A stretch of 64,000 bases of DNA from NCBI RefSeq assembly GCF_002154725.1, contig NZ_MTAW01000036.1:1-64000 (forward strand). The letters are read 5' to 3'. The stretch is from Nostoc sp. 106C (GTDB lineage: Bacteria > Cyanobacteriota > Cyanobacteriia > Cyanobacteriales > Nostocaceae). The position numbers and the translations under genes are program-made. Shown one piece after another: positions 37,214 to 45,209 of the stretch (positions are counted from its first letter, which is position 1; the number at the start of each line of letters is the position of its first letter). The notes beneath the pieces were generated by a model, which did no database searches, was not told the DNA's origin, and saw nothing but the letters and a program-made list of their open reading frames with translations.

Positions 37214-39193
37214 CTAATAAGCTCTGCCCGGAACCACCACAACCCGAAAACCCACGTCGTTGTCCCTAAGGTCACGCGCGAAATAGACGCGATCCGCCGA
37301 ACGGCAAATCCCGGGAAAGCTATCCCACGAACCACCACGTATCAGCCGATATTGATTATCATTGCCACTTAACCAAGCACTGCCGTTTGTTGGCGCTCCA
37401 TTATAATTTTCGTGCCGCTCATCCTGACACCATTCCCGTATATTACCATGCATATCAAATAAACCAAAGAGGTTGGCAGGAAATGTTCCGACATCTGTTG
37501 TTTGCTTACGATATTCACCCTTTGGTCCTTGGCCGTATGTGTAGTTTCCCTCGTAATTTGCTAAATCGGTCGTAATCGTTTCGCCGAAATAAAATGGTGT
37601 AGTTGTTCCTGCACGACAAGCATATTCCCATTCAGCTTCACTGGGTAAGCGATAGGTTTTCCCTGTCTTTTTTGAGAGTCGAGCGCAAAACTCAACTGCA
37701 TCATCCCAAGACACCTGCTCAACAGGTCGATTAGCACCTTTAAATTTGGCTGGGTCGGGAATTAAATCAATATTTACCTTATCAAGAGCAGCAACGGCTT
37801 GCCATTGACTCTGAGTAACAGGAAATTTACCCATGAAAAATGGTTGAATGGTGACAATGTGCTGAGGGCTTTCAGACTCATATCGTTCTGGCTCATTCTC
37901 TGGGGAACCCATGAGAAATTTACCACCAGGAATTGCAACCATTTCCAGAACTACGCCATTACTCAGGCTTTCTGTAAAAAACTCGGTGCGTTCCTGACTG
38001 CGGTAGATGGGTTTTCCCTGAGCATTGACTATCACTATTTCAAACTCAAACTGATTCGCTGACTCTACATCTTTAATGGTTTTTGCCTGCACCTGTGGAG
38101 GGTTTTCGGGGGTAAGGTTTTTTGGTTGACCAAGAATCTTTTCTTTTATTGGCGCAACATCTTCATCTCTCAGTCCTAAATGTTGTTGATAATCTTTCAA
38201 ATCGTTGAGAGTAGTTTTGCTCAGTGTAGGCTCATCTTTAATTGTCTCAATTAGAGTTGCTTCATATTCGGCTAATTTCCGTTGATAGTCCCGATATGGT
38301 TGTAAAACTTCAGCTTCAATCGCATCAGCAATCTTATCATCAAGCTTCCATTGGAGACGCAATGAGTTTAATAGGCGACGGGCGGGTATGGTAAACTTGC
38401 CACGATTAAGGCGGCGTTCCACTTCCTTGCGATATTTCAGCTGAGGATCATCCTTAGGCGACTTAGCCAGAAAAATCCGGTAACCTTCCTTAATAGGATA
38501 AAACTCTGGTGTCATGGCAGGAGATGCTTCTTGCACCTTGCTTTTCGCATACCCATGCAATTCATCTACCGAAATCCAGCCATCGCCATCTATATCTGCT
38601 GCACCTTTCTCAATTCCTTCTACCAAATAATGGGTATAAATTGAAAGTTCCAAGCCATCAGACTCAAAAGCATATTGTGTGGAAGTGGAAGCTGTGAGAA
38701 TTGCTCTACCTTCACCGCCTAAATGCTGTTGCAAATCAATAGTACCGCTATCTTTAGCCGTTAAACCCTTGGCAAAAGCCCCACTAAAGCAGCAATCTAA
38801 AATTACCACCAGTCGCTTAGATTTGCTCTGGTTCATCCAACTGTGTACATTTGTCGCTGCTACGGCTGAAGTGGGAATCAACTTTCCCTGATTTTTTCGG
38901 GTGTAGCGAGTTGAAAAATAAAAATCACCTTCCTCTACTTTCACACCATGACCAGAAAAATAGAAAAGCAGCAGGTCATCTTTTTGACGATTGGCATATA
39001 AATGATAAATAGCATCTTCCATTTCTTGCCGTGGAGGATTTTTCAGTACTGTGACATCCTCCTCAGCAAAACCACCCATTTCTGGGTTGAGCAAAACTCG
39101 CCGCATCGCTTCCACATCTTTGACAGCGCTTGGTAGGGGATCTAATCCTGACTCATATTCACTAATCCCTATCAGCAGTGCTACCTTCGCCAT
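37214..39193 (-). CDS. Caspase-like protease fused to a formylglycine-generating-enzyme-type domain
   Basis: A 659-residue protein. The N-terminal caspase/metacaspase domain has the catalytic His82 in YFSGHG and Cys135 in ILDCCFSG. Inside it, residues 200-211 (DIDGDGWISVDE) match the 12-residue EF-hand calcium loop. A helical middle region (about 250-365, ending LKDYQQHLGLRDEDVAPIKEKIL) is followed by a C-terminal FGE-sulfatase/SUMF1-type domain from about 425 (EMVAIPGGKFLMGS, YRLPSEAEWEYACRAG, NIREWCQDE, RLIRGGSWDS). The FGE-like domain usually binds, rather than modifies, in such fusions (inference). The gene begins one base after the EACC1 stop, so the two are co-translated. The domain pairing is known from predicted bacterial conflict systems. 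Confidence 0.9.
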   Translation of the reverse strand: MAKVALLIGISEYESGLDPLPSAVKDVEAMRRVLLNPEMGGFAEEDVTVLKNPPRQEMEDAIYHLYANRQKDDLLLFYFSGHGVKVEEGDFYFSTRYTRKNQGKLIPTSAVAATNVHSWMNQSKSKRLVVILDCCFSGAFAKGLTAKDSGTIDLQQHLGGEGRAILTASTSTQYAFESDGLELSIYTHYLVEGIEKGAADIDGDGWISVDELHGYAKSKVQEASPAMTPEFYPIKEGYRIFLAKSPKDDPQLKYRKEVERRLNRGKFTIPARRLLNSLRLQWKLDDKIADAIEAEVLQPYRDYQRKLAEYEATLIETIKDEPTLSKTTLNDLKDYQQHLGLRDEDVAPIKEKILGQPKNLTPENPPQVQAKTIKDVESANQFEFEIVIVNAQGKPIYRSQERTEFFTESLSNGVVLEMVAIPGGKFLMGSPENEPERYESESPQHIVTIQPFFMGKFPVTQSQWQAVAALDKVNIDLIPDPAKFKGANRPVEQVSWDDAVEFCARLSKKTGKTYRLPSEAEWEYACRAGTTTPFYFGETITTDLANYEGNYTYGQGPKGEYRKQTTDVGTFPANLFGLFDMHGNIREWCQDERHENYNGAPTNGSAWLSGNDNQYRLIRGGSWDSFPGICRSADRVYFARDLRDNDVGFRVVVVPGRAY

Positions 39194-39194
39194 C

Positions 39195-39596
39195 TTAGCT
39201 GTCTTGTGTTTTCTGTGTATTGTTTAAAAAATCCTGTGCTTTCTGGAAAGCAAATTCAAACTCTTCCCGACTACTGGCTTCGAGATTAAGTTCTCTGCCA
39301 TCAGTACCTTTGACTACTAGTTTAATGGGTTTGTTGCCGAAGCGATCGCTCAGAAATTTAAACAAACTCTTGATATTTGCAGGATTAACTTCTAAATTTA
39401 GCAATCCCAACAAAAAACCGCCGAAAGCCTTTGCACTTCTAGGTGTATTTTCCACGGCTACTAAATCTGCTGCTTCTACGCCATCTACTTCTTCTAGCTG
39501 CGGGCGCAAATTTTCTACTTCTGCTTGCAAATCTTCATCGTCTAAATCCAGCCCAGCTAGAGAAAGTGTCACCTGAACGTTAGATATCGTTGCCAT
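39195..39596 (-). CDS. EACC1-like (effector-associated constant component) protein
   Basis: A 133-residue protein. It combines an N-terminal acidic helix region (DDEDLQAEVENLRPQLEEVDGV), a Gly-rich middle (AKAFGGFLLGLLNLEV), FKFLSDRF, and the strand KPIKLVVKGTDGRELNLEASS then EEFEFAFQKAQDFL. This agrees with the EACC1 family, small proteins that accompany caspase and other effectors in predicted NTP-dependent or regulated conflict systems. The stop lies one base before the caspase-FGE start. The assignment is by pattern and context and cannot be confirmed without a search. A 21-bp tandem repeat lies about 100 bases upstream of its start. Confidence 0.6.
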   Translation of the reverse strand: MATISNVQVTLSLAGLDLDDEDLQAEVENLRPQLEEVDGVEAADLVAVENTPRSAKAFGGFLLGLLNLEVNPANIKSLFKFLSDRFGNKPIKLVVKGTDGRELNLEASSREEFEFAFQKAQDFLNNTQKTQDS

Positions 39597-39930
39597 GTGA
39601 ATGCCTAAGTAGTTTCAATAGTATTTTTTAACGATTGTATCGGTTATTTTCGGTAATTTTGACAATACGCGGGGTGCGATCGCTCAAGTTGTCATGATGA
39701 ACATCGCATCTGTCGCGATCAACATCGCATCTGCCGTGATCAACATCGCATCTGGCGTGATGAACATCGCATCTGTCGCGATCAACATCGCATCTGCCGC
39801 GATCAACATCGCATCTGCCGCGATGGACATCAATGCTGTTGCCAATATGCAAAGTGCGATCGCTAAATTAGGTAGGGTTATGTCTGACAAAATCCCGATA
39901 TGGTAGTTATTTTTATAAAATTGCTTCCAT
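39597..39930. other. Spacer with tandem repeat upstream of EACC1
   Basis: A 334-base gap between the EACC1 start and the Uma2 end, both on the minus strand. It holds the 21-base repeat described separately; no gene is called. Confidence 0.5.
39700..39846. repeat. 21-bp tandem repeat, six copies plus a degenerate seventh
   Basis: Units of AACATCGCATCTGYCGYGATS start at 39700, 39721, 39742, 39763, 39784 and 39805. The seventh (39826) is degenerate. Because the unit is divisible by three, open frames persist in three frames (plus-strand NIASxxI heptads, minus-strand CDVDRDR and DAMLIAA heptads). None has a recognisable domain, so the frames are probably by-products. Confidence 0.85.
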
Positions 39931-40509
39931 TTATTCCCAAATCTTCTGCAAATTTAAGATAAATCCGGGTAACACATCTTCTGCGGCAAAGGTTTGAGGT
40001 GCTGGCAAAATTTCAACTTGTTGATGAGGACGATATATTTCTAATTCTTGCTTTTTACGGTTAATCAACAGACCCAGACGACAGCCATTTTCAAGATACT
40101 CTTGCATCTTTTTTTGAACTTTTTGCAACCTATCTGAAGGTGAAAGTATTTCAATTACAAAATCAGGGCACAGAGGAATGAATTTTTCTCTTTGTTCTTG
40201 AGTTAAAGAATTCCAGCGGCTTTTATCAACCCAAGAAACATCAGGAGAACGGTCAGCCCCATTTGGTAAAGTAAATCCAGTAGAAGAATCAAAAACTTCT
40301 CCGAGTTGGTTTTGTTCATTCCATTGTGCTAGCTGAAGAATTAAATTAACATTACGTTTTCCCGTCTCTCCCCCAGTAGGCGGCATGATAATTAGTTCTC
40401 CTGCGGCATTACGTTCTAGCTTCAAATCAGGGTTATCTTGACACAGCTGATAAAACTCTTCTGAAGTCAGTTTAATTACAGAATTGAGATTTAATGTAAG
40501 TGGTGTCAT
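39931..40509 (-). CDS. Uma2-family (DUF820) predicted endonuclease
   Basis: A 192-residue protein from ATG 40509 (MTPLTLNLNSV); an upstream start at 40551 is possible but adds unlikely residues. ELIIMPPTGGETGKRN, then DRSPDVSWV and LCPDFVIEILSPSD are the acidic motifs of the PD-(D/E)xK-fold Uma2 family, followed by LGLLINRKKQELEIYRP. These are very abundant in cyanobacteria and often regarded as restriction-like or mobile-element related; activity is not proven. It lies upstream of EACC1 on the same strand. Confidence 0.85.
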   Translation of the reverse strand: MTPLTLNLNSVIKLTSEEFYQLCQDNPDLKLERNAAGELIIMPPTGGETGKRNVNLILQLAQWNEQNQLGEVFDSSTGFTLPNGADRSPDVSWVDKSRWNSLTQEQREKFIPLCPDFVIEILSPSDRLQKVQKKMQEYLENGCRLGLLINRKKQELEIYRPHQQVEILPAPQTFAAEDVLPGFILNLQKIWE

Positions 40510-40589
40510 AAGGGTAGTTCCCGTTTTTTGTTCACCGACTGCGCTGCACATCTATAAATATTCTCGCTTGATGAAAGTCCGATTTGCTC

Positions 40590-40623
40590 AGATCCCCGAC
40601 TTCCTTGAAGAAGTCGGGGATCT
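40590..40623. repeat. 14-bp hairpin repeat
   Basis: AGATCCCCGACTTC and GAAGTCGGGGATCT pair perfectly with a six-base loop. This CCCCGACTTC-type palindrome is common between cyanobacterial genes. No T-run is present on either strand, so terminator function is uncertain. Confidence 0.7.
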
Positions 40624-40643
40624 TGTTGTTCACGAGGCAGATA

Positions 40644-41336
40644 TTAATCAGAAAATAATACTCCGGTTACTTCCTCCAATACTTTCAATGCTTGTAAGGA
40701 ACCTCGAATTAAACGGCTAGCAGCAATAGGTTGTCGAAGTAATGCCAATGCTAAGGGTAAAGAACGCAGGGAACCATCAGGGCTGATTACTGATGTGAGG
40801 TCAGGAATATCGTGGTGACAATCATCGCTAACTACACGTAACATTGCCACTGATACCCCCACCGCACTGAAAAACTCTAAAGCGGCAAATCCTTCCATAT
40901 CTACAACATCAGCCCCTAGAGTCTCACCAAGCTGGCGTTTTTCCGCAGCGGAACAAACTACGCGATCGCTTGTTAGTCCCTTAACTAAATTTAGTGCTGA
41001 GTTATGAGTTTTGAGTGCTGAGTATAACTGAGTTGTGAATCTAGCTTCACAAGTTTGAAGCTTCCCCTGATAAACACAGTTATCATACAAAACGACTTTG
41101 CCCACAGGGTAGCTGGGAGACAAACTACCACACAGACCCATAAGCAGCACTCTCGCCTGTGGATGATTCAGAAACCGCCCATCCTCTGGTAATTCGTGCA
41201 GATATGTGGTCAAAGGTTTTATTCCCACAGGAATAGGAACTACAGTTGGCGTTGAAGTGACACGGCGTAAACCACGACACACAGCCTTGTACTCTGCTCC
41301 CTGAGGCACAAGAATTACATGGATGTCATTTGTCAT
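40644..41336 (-). CDS. hpnG: Phosphorylase-family protein, probable HpnG adenosylhopane phosphorylase
   Basis: A 230-residue protein. The purine phosphorylase-like fold shows VLLMGLCGSL, VVCSAAEKRQLGETLGADVVDMEGFAALEFF (the usual substrate-binding Met-Glu) and VSVAMLRVVSDD. The hopanoid enzyme HpnG removes adenine from adenosylhopane, which HpnH makes; both occur in this window. The hpnG symbol rests on that context plus fold and is provisional. A methylthioadenosine-type nucleosidase is the alternative. Its start ATGACAAAT is again provided by the TTTGTCA repeat. Confidence 0.65.
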   Translation of the reverse strand: MTNDIHVILVPQGAEYKAVCRGLRRVTSTPTVVPIPVGIKPLTTYLHELPEDGRFLNHPQARVLLMGLCGSLSPSYPVGKVVLYDNCVYQGKLQTCEARFTTQLYSALKTHNSALNLVKGLTSDRVVCSAAEKRQLGETLGADVVDMEGFAALEFFSAVGVSVAMLRVVSDDCHHDIPDLTSVISPDGSLRSLPLALALLRQPIAASRLIRGSLQALKVLEEVTGVLFSD

Positions 41337-41469
41337 TTGTCATTTGTCATTGGGTATTGTGCATCAGGCATTGAGCATTTCTTCCCCTGCTCCCTTGTCT
41401 CCCCTATCCTCCTTGTCTTCCTTATCTCATTTCTCCCCACACTCCCCACACTTCCCACACTCCTTTCCC
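41325..41469. repeat. Short tandem repeats in the hpnG/ferritin-like spacer
   Basis: TTTGTCA heptamers (41325-41350) are followed by pyrimidine-rich CTCCCTTGTCTCC and CACACTCCCCACACTTCCCACACTCC units. Confidence 0.75.
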
Positions 41470-42339
41470 TTATCCTCCCATTCCCCAATTCCCTTTTCTC
41501 TCTACACTTTGGGGCTTACGTTGAGGTAATAATTGGAGAGTGCGGAAAGCGACATTAGTAAGCAGAGGTATCAATTGCGGTTGTAGCAAACGAGAATCAT
41601 ACTTACTCATCCGCTGATGATTTTCCTGAATGCACACTCCCAGAAACTTTTCTAGTGTGAGTTCGTCGGTGAAAGTGCTTGCGCCAGTAGCGGTAAAACC
41701 AGTACCACTAGGATCGGAATCGCCAAAGGCGGTAATTAAATTACTCAGTGCTTTGCCATAGTACCAAAGAGTTCTAACGATCCGCAGAGGTAAAAATCCT
41801 TGACCGCGATTAATTTGGATGTATGTGAACCAGTTGACAAAAAAGACAATATGACGTGCTTCTTCGTCCAAAATTGGATCGAAAATCGTGAAAAGTGCTT
41901 CTGGAAATACTTTAGCGTCACGGGCAATTCCAAACAGCCCAAAGGCAAAGAAGGAATCTAGGCACTCTTCAAATCCAAAGGTTGTGAAGGCTGGCTCAAT
42001 CTTTGGCGGTACTTCCACAGGAGGACGTTCCGACATTTCGATGCCATAGCGGTCAATTAGTGTCTCGATCAAACGGGCGTGGCGCGATTCTTCTCTAGCT
42101 TGGAGAGCGATCGCTTCATGTAACAGGGGATCTGTCACAGTGGCTGCATAACTACTCACCATTGCGCCAGCTTCTCGTTCAATATCAAGTGCTTTTTCCC
42201 AAAAGGGAATGGCTTGCAGACGAGCAAGATCTGCATCATTCAAGTCAGGCCAGGGCAGATGCTCAGGCTCATACTCCAAATGGCTATCTAAAAAGCTGCG
42301 GCAGAATAATTCCTTGTGTTCAAAAGATCCAAGTTTCAT
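41470..42339 (-). CDS. Ferritin-like di-iron domain protein
   Basis: A 289-residue protein from ATG 42339 (MKLGSFEHKELF). Metal-binding elements are EREAGAMVSSYA, AREESRHARLIE (ExxH) and DEEARHIVFFVNW (ExxRH), the four-helix di-iron pattern. The C-terminal tail KPQSVERKGNWGMGG comes from the adjacent spacer repeat and is probably not part of the fold. It lies between hpnG and a divergent RND transporter; a link to hopanoid metabolism is inference only. Confidence 0.75.
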   Translation of the reverse strand: MKLGSFEHKELFCRSFLDSHLEYEPEHLPWPDLNDADLARLQAIPFWEKALDIEREAGAMVSSYAATVTDPLLHEAIALQAREESRHARLIETLIDRYGIEMSERPPVEVPPKIEPAFTTFGFEECLDSFFAFGLFGIARDAKVFPEALFTIFDPILDEEARHIVFFVNWFTYIQINRGQGFLPLRIVRTLWYYGKALSNLITAFGDSDPSGTGFTATGASTFTDELTLEKFLGVCIQENHQRMSKYDSRLLQPQLIPLLTNVAFRTLQLLPQRKPQSVERKGNWGMGG

Positions 42340-42494
42340 TTCTAAGTTCCATTTTGTAGAAAGGAAAAATTGAGTCATACCAAGGTAACAATATTCAGCA
42401 ATCTTGCTGATTGGGGAGTACCCGAACTCGCAAACTTTAAGTGATTACTGTAGCATGACTAATAATTGTGTCACCCGCACGATGATTTTCCAAG

Positions 42495-45209
42495 ATGGTC
42501 AAGCCTAATAGCTCAAAATCCGCACGAGAACGCTTCAATATTTCTAGATTGGCGATTGAATTTTCGTGGCTGACGGTAGGTTTTTGGATTGCCGTGACGG
42601 TAGCTGGGCTTTTGGCTTTCAGTTCCCTCAAGTATGCTTTGTTTCCAGACATTACCTTTCCTGTAGTGGTGGTAAATGCTACCGCCCCCATAGAAACAGC
42701 CCTGGATACAGAGACAAAACTCACCCAACCTCTAGAAAAGCGTTTGCAATCCCTGGAAGGAATTGAGGATATCCGCTCATCCACTTATCCAGGTCAAACT
42801 GCCGTTAGTTTGTCTTTTGTTGTCGGTACAAACCTCGAAAATTCGACTCGTCAAGTTGAGACTGCACTCAAAAAGTTGACCTTGACTCAGGGAGCAAATT
42901 ACAAAATTATTCCCTTGAATCTCAATGAGTCATCTGCGATTAGTTATGCCATTGAAAGCCCTTCTGGGAATCTTAGCGATCTGACGAAGTTGGCAAAAGA
43001 CAAAATCGTGCCAGCGATCGCTAAACTGCCAGGAGTACTCAAAGTAGTACTATTGGGTGCGCCTATTACTTCCCCTCCCCAGTTAGCAGCAAATACAGCT
43101 GCTTTACCGGAAGGTGGAGCTACTTTAGTGCGCTTCAATGGCAAAGATGCTTTGGCATTTCAGGTAATTAAAAAGGGCACAGCTAATACTTTGGAAGTGG
43201 TGAGCCGAGTGGAGCAAGAAGTTCAAAAGCTTCGGTCTTCTCTCAAAGATGCCAAACTTACCTTAGCCGCTACTCAGGCTGAATATATCCGCAACGCCAC
43301 CCATTCCACAATCGACGCTTTGATTGAAGCAGTTGTGTTATCGGTAGTTGTGATCTTTCCATTTTTGTGGAACTGGCAAGCTACCTTGATTTCTGCCTTG
43401 GCGATTCCGACATCATTGTTGGCGACATTTATCGTCATGGCGTTCTTTGGCTTCAACTTAGAAACGATTACTCTGTTAGCCTTAGCTTTGGTGATTGGTA
43501 GTATTGTCGATGACGCGATCGTGGATGTAGAAAACATCATGCGGCACGTCGAAGATGGCGAAAACCCCCGTCAAGCTGCTCTTTCTGCCACCAATGAAAT
43601 TGGACTTACAGTTACCGCCGCCACTTTGACAGCCGTAGCGGTTTTCCTGCCAATTGGTTTGATGGGTGGAGTGATTGGTCAATTCTTCAAGCCCTTCGGT
43701 ATTACTGTTTCCGCCGCCATGCTGGCTTCTTTGCTAGTAGCCAGAACTTTGTCACCTGTACTGTCTATTTACTGGCTAAAACCTGCATCGTCCCGTTCTC
43801 GCCGTCGCGAATCTAAGCTATGGATTAACTTTGCCCAAAGTTACCGAAATTTGCTGGCTTGGTCTTTGGATCACAAGCGAATAGTCATGAGTTTAGCTTT
43901 ACTCAGCTTAATTGCGGGTATTGCCATCATTCCCATGATTCCCAAGGGATTTATTCCCAAACTCGATCGCGGCGAATTTAATATTACTTACACCACTCCT
44001 TTGCTGAGCTTACCTGAGCATTTAAGGGCAGGACAGGGCGGACAAGGGGCACAAGGGGCACAAGCAGGACAAGCAGGACAAGGGGGAATAGCCAATGCAC
44101 AATCCCAACTCTCAATTTCCAACCCTTTAGATGATTCTTTGCAAGTTGCTAAGAAACTAGAAGAGGTAGTCAGAAAATCACCAGCTGTGCAAACGGTATT
44201 TACCACCGTTGGTTCCCGTGAGGGTGAGCCGAACAAAGGCACAATTTATATCAAGCTCAAGGAAGACCGCAAAATTACAACGGCGGAATTACAAGAGCAA
44301 TTGCGTACCTCTTTACCGAATCTTCCTGATGTCACTACCAGTGTGGAAGATATTCAATTTGTCGATACTGGTGGTCAAAAACCTTTGCAGTTGGCATTGA
44401 GAGGCAACGACCTCAAGGCACTTAGCAAGGCAGCCAAGGCAATTAAAGACCGATTAGTGAAACTACCAGGATTCGCTGATGTCGCTGTTACAGGTGAAGG
44501 CAATCAAAAAGACCAGATTTTTCAGATCGAGCGGCTAAATAATCAACGAGTGGCTTATATCAGTGCCAACCTCGGTAAAGATATGTCTTTAGGTGATGCC
44601 ACAGATAAGGTGGTAGCAGAAGCTAAAGCAGTACTACCCCCTGGTGTGTCTTTAGACTTGGGAGGAGACTCTGCCCGTCTAGGTGAAGTTTTTGGCAGTT
44701 TCGGCACTACCTTAGCTCTATCAGCATTGTGCATTGTAGTGGTACTGATTTGGCTATTCAAAAGCTGGGTAGACCCTGTGGTGATTGGCGTTTCTTTACC
44801 CTTGGCTTTGGTGGGGGCAATGCTGGCGCTATTAATTACAAAGAGCGACTTCGGCATGATATCACTCATCGGCTTTGTGTTTTTGTTGGGTATTACCAAT
44901 AAGAATGCCATTCTGATTGTGGATTACATCAACCAATTGCGTAACTCTGGGCTGGAACGCAAAGAAGCCATCCTCAAAGCCGGGCCAGTACGCCTTCGAC
45001 CAATCATGATGACCACTGCTGCCACAATCTTAGGTATGGTGCCTATCGCCTTGGGTTTGGGTGCGGGTTCAGAGTTGCGATCGCCTATGGCTGTAGCCAT
45101 TACTGGTGGATTGGTAACTTCAACTGTCCTCAGTTTAATTGTTGTGCCTGTAGTCTATGCAATTTTGGATGACAGGTTTCCGCGTTTTAAAAAGAGGTGG
45201 ATTCCTTGA
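42495..45209 (+). CDS. RND-family (HAE1/AcrB-like) efflux transporter
   Basis: A 904-residue inner-membrane pump, about 130 residues shorter than AcrB; part of the first porter region between IVPAIAKLPGVLKVVLLGAP and LVRFNGKDALAFQV is missing or reduced. Twelve membrane helices are expected. The proton-relay region GSIVDDAIVDVENIM (Asp-Asp) and the TNKNAILIVDYINQL segment (Lys) are intact. A low-complexity insert (GQGGQGAQGAQAGQAGQGG, about residues 507-545) lies in the second periplasmic loop and is built of repeat DNA. Substrate unknown. hpnA starts inside its 3' end. Confidence 0.85.
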   Translation: MVKPNSSKSARERFNISRLAIEFSWLTVGFWIAVTVAGLLAFSSLKYALFPDITFPVVVVNATAPIETALDTETKLTQPLEKRLQSLEGIEDIRSSTYPGQTAVSLSFVVGTNLENSTRQVETALKKLTLTQGANYKIIPLNLNESSAISYAIESPSGNLSDLTKLAKDKIVPAIAKLPGVLKVVLLGAPITSPPQLAANTAALPEGGATLVRFNGKDALAFQVIKKGTANTLEVVSRVEQEVQKLRSSLKDAKLTLAATQAEYIRNATHSTIDALIEAVVLSVVVIFPFLWNWQATLISALAIPTSLLATFIVMAFFGFNLETITLLALALVIGSIVDDAIVDVENIMRHVEDGENPRQAALSATNEIGLTVTAATLTAVAVFLPIGLMGGVIGQFFKPFGITVSAAMLASLLVARTLSPVLSIYWLKPASSRSRRRESKLWINFAQSYRNLLAWSLDHKRIVMSLALLSLIAGIAIIPMIPKGFIPKLDRGEFNITYTTPLLSLPEHLRAGQGGQGAQGAQAGQAGQGGIANAQSQLSISNPLDDSLQVAKKLEEVVRKSPAVQTVFTTVGSREGEPNKGTIYIKLKEDRKITTAELQEQLRTSLPNLPDVTTSVEDIQFVDTGGQKPLQLALRGNDLKALSKAAKAIKDRLVKLPGFADVAVTGEGNQKDQIFQIERLNNQRVAYISANLGKDMSLGDATDKVVAEAKAVLPPGVSLDLGGDSARLGEVFGSFGTTLALSALCIVVVLIWLFKSWVDPVVIGVSLPLALVGAMLALLITKSDFGMISLIGFVFLLGITNKNAILIVDYINQLRNSGLERKEAILKAGPVRLRPIMMTTAATILGMVPIALGLGAGSELRSPMAVAITGGLVTSTVLSLIVVPVVYAILDDRFPRFKKRWIP

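Noticed and set aside
39628-39906. Three long open frames across the 21-bp repeat
   Set aside because: They exist only because the repeat length is divisible by three; no ribosome site or domain.
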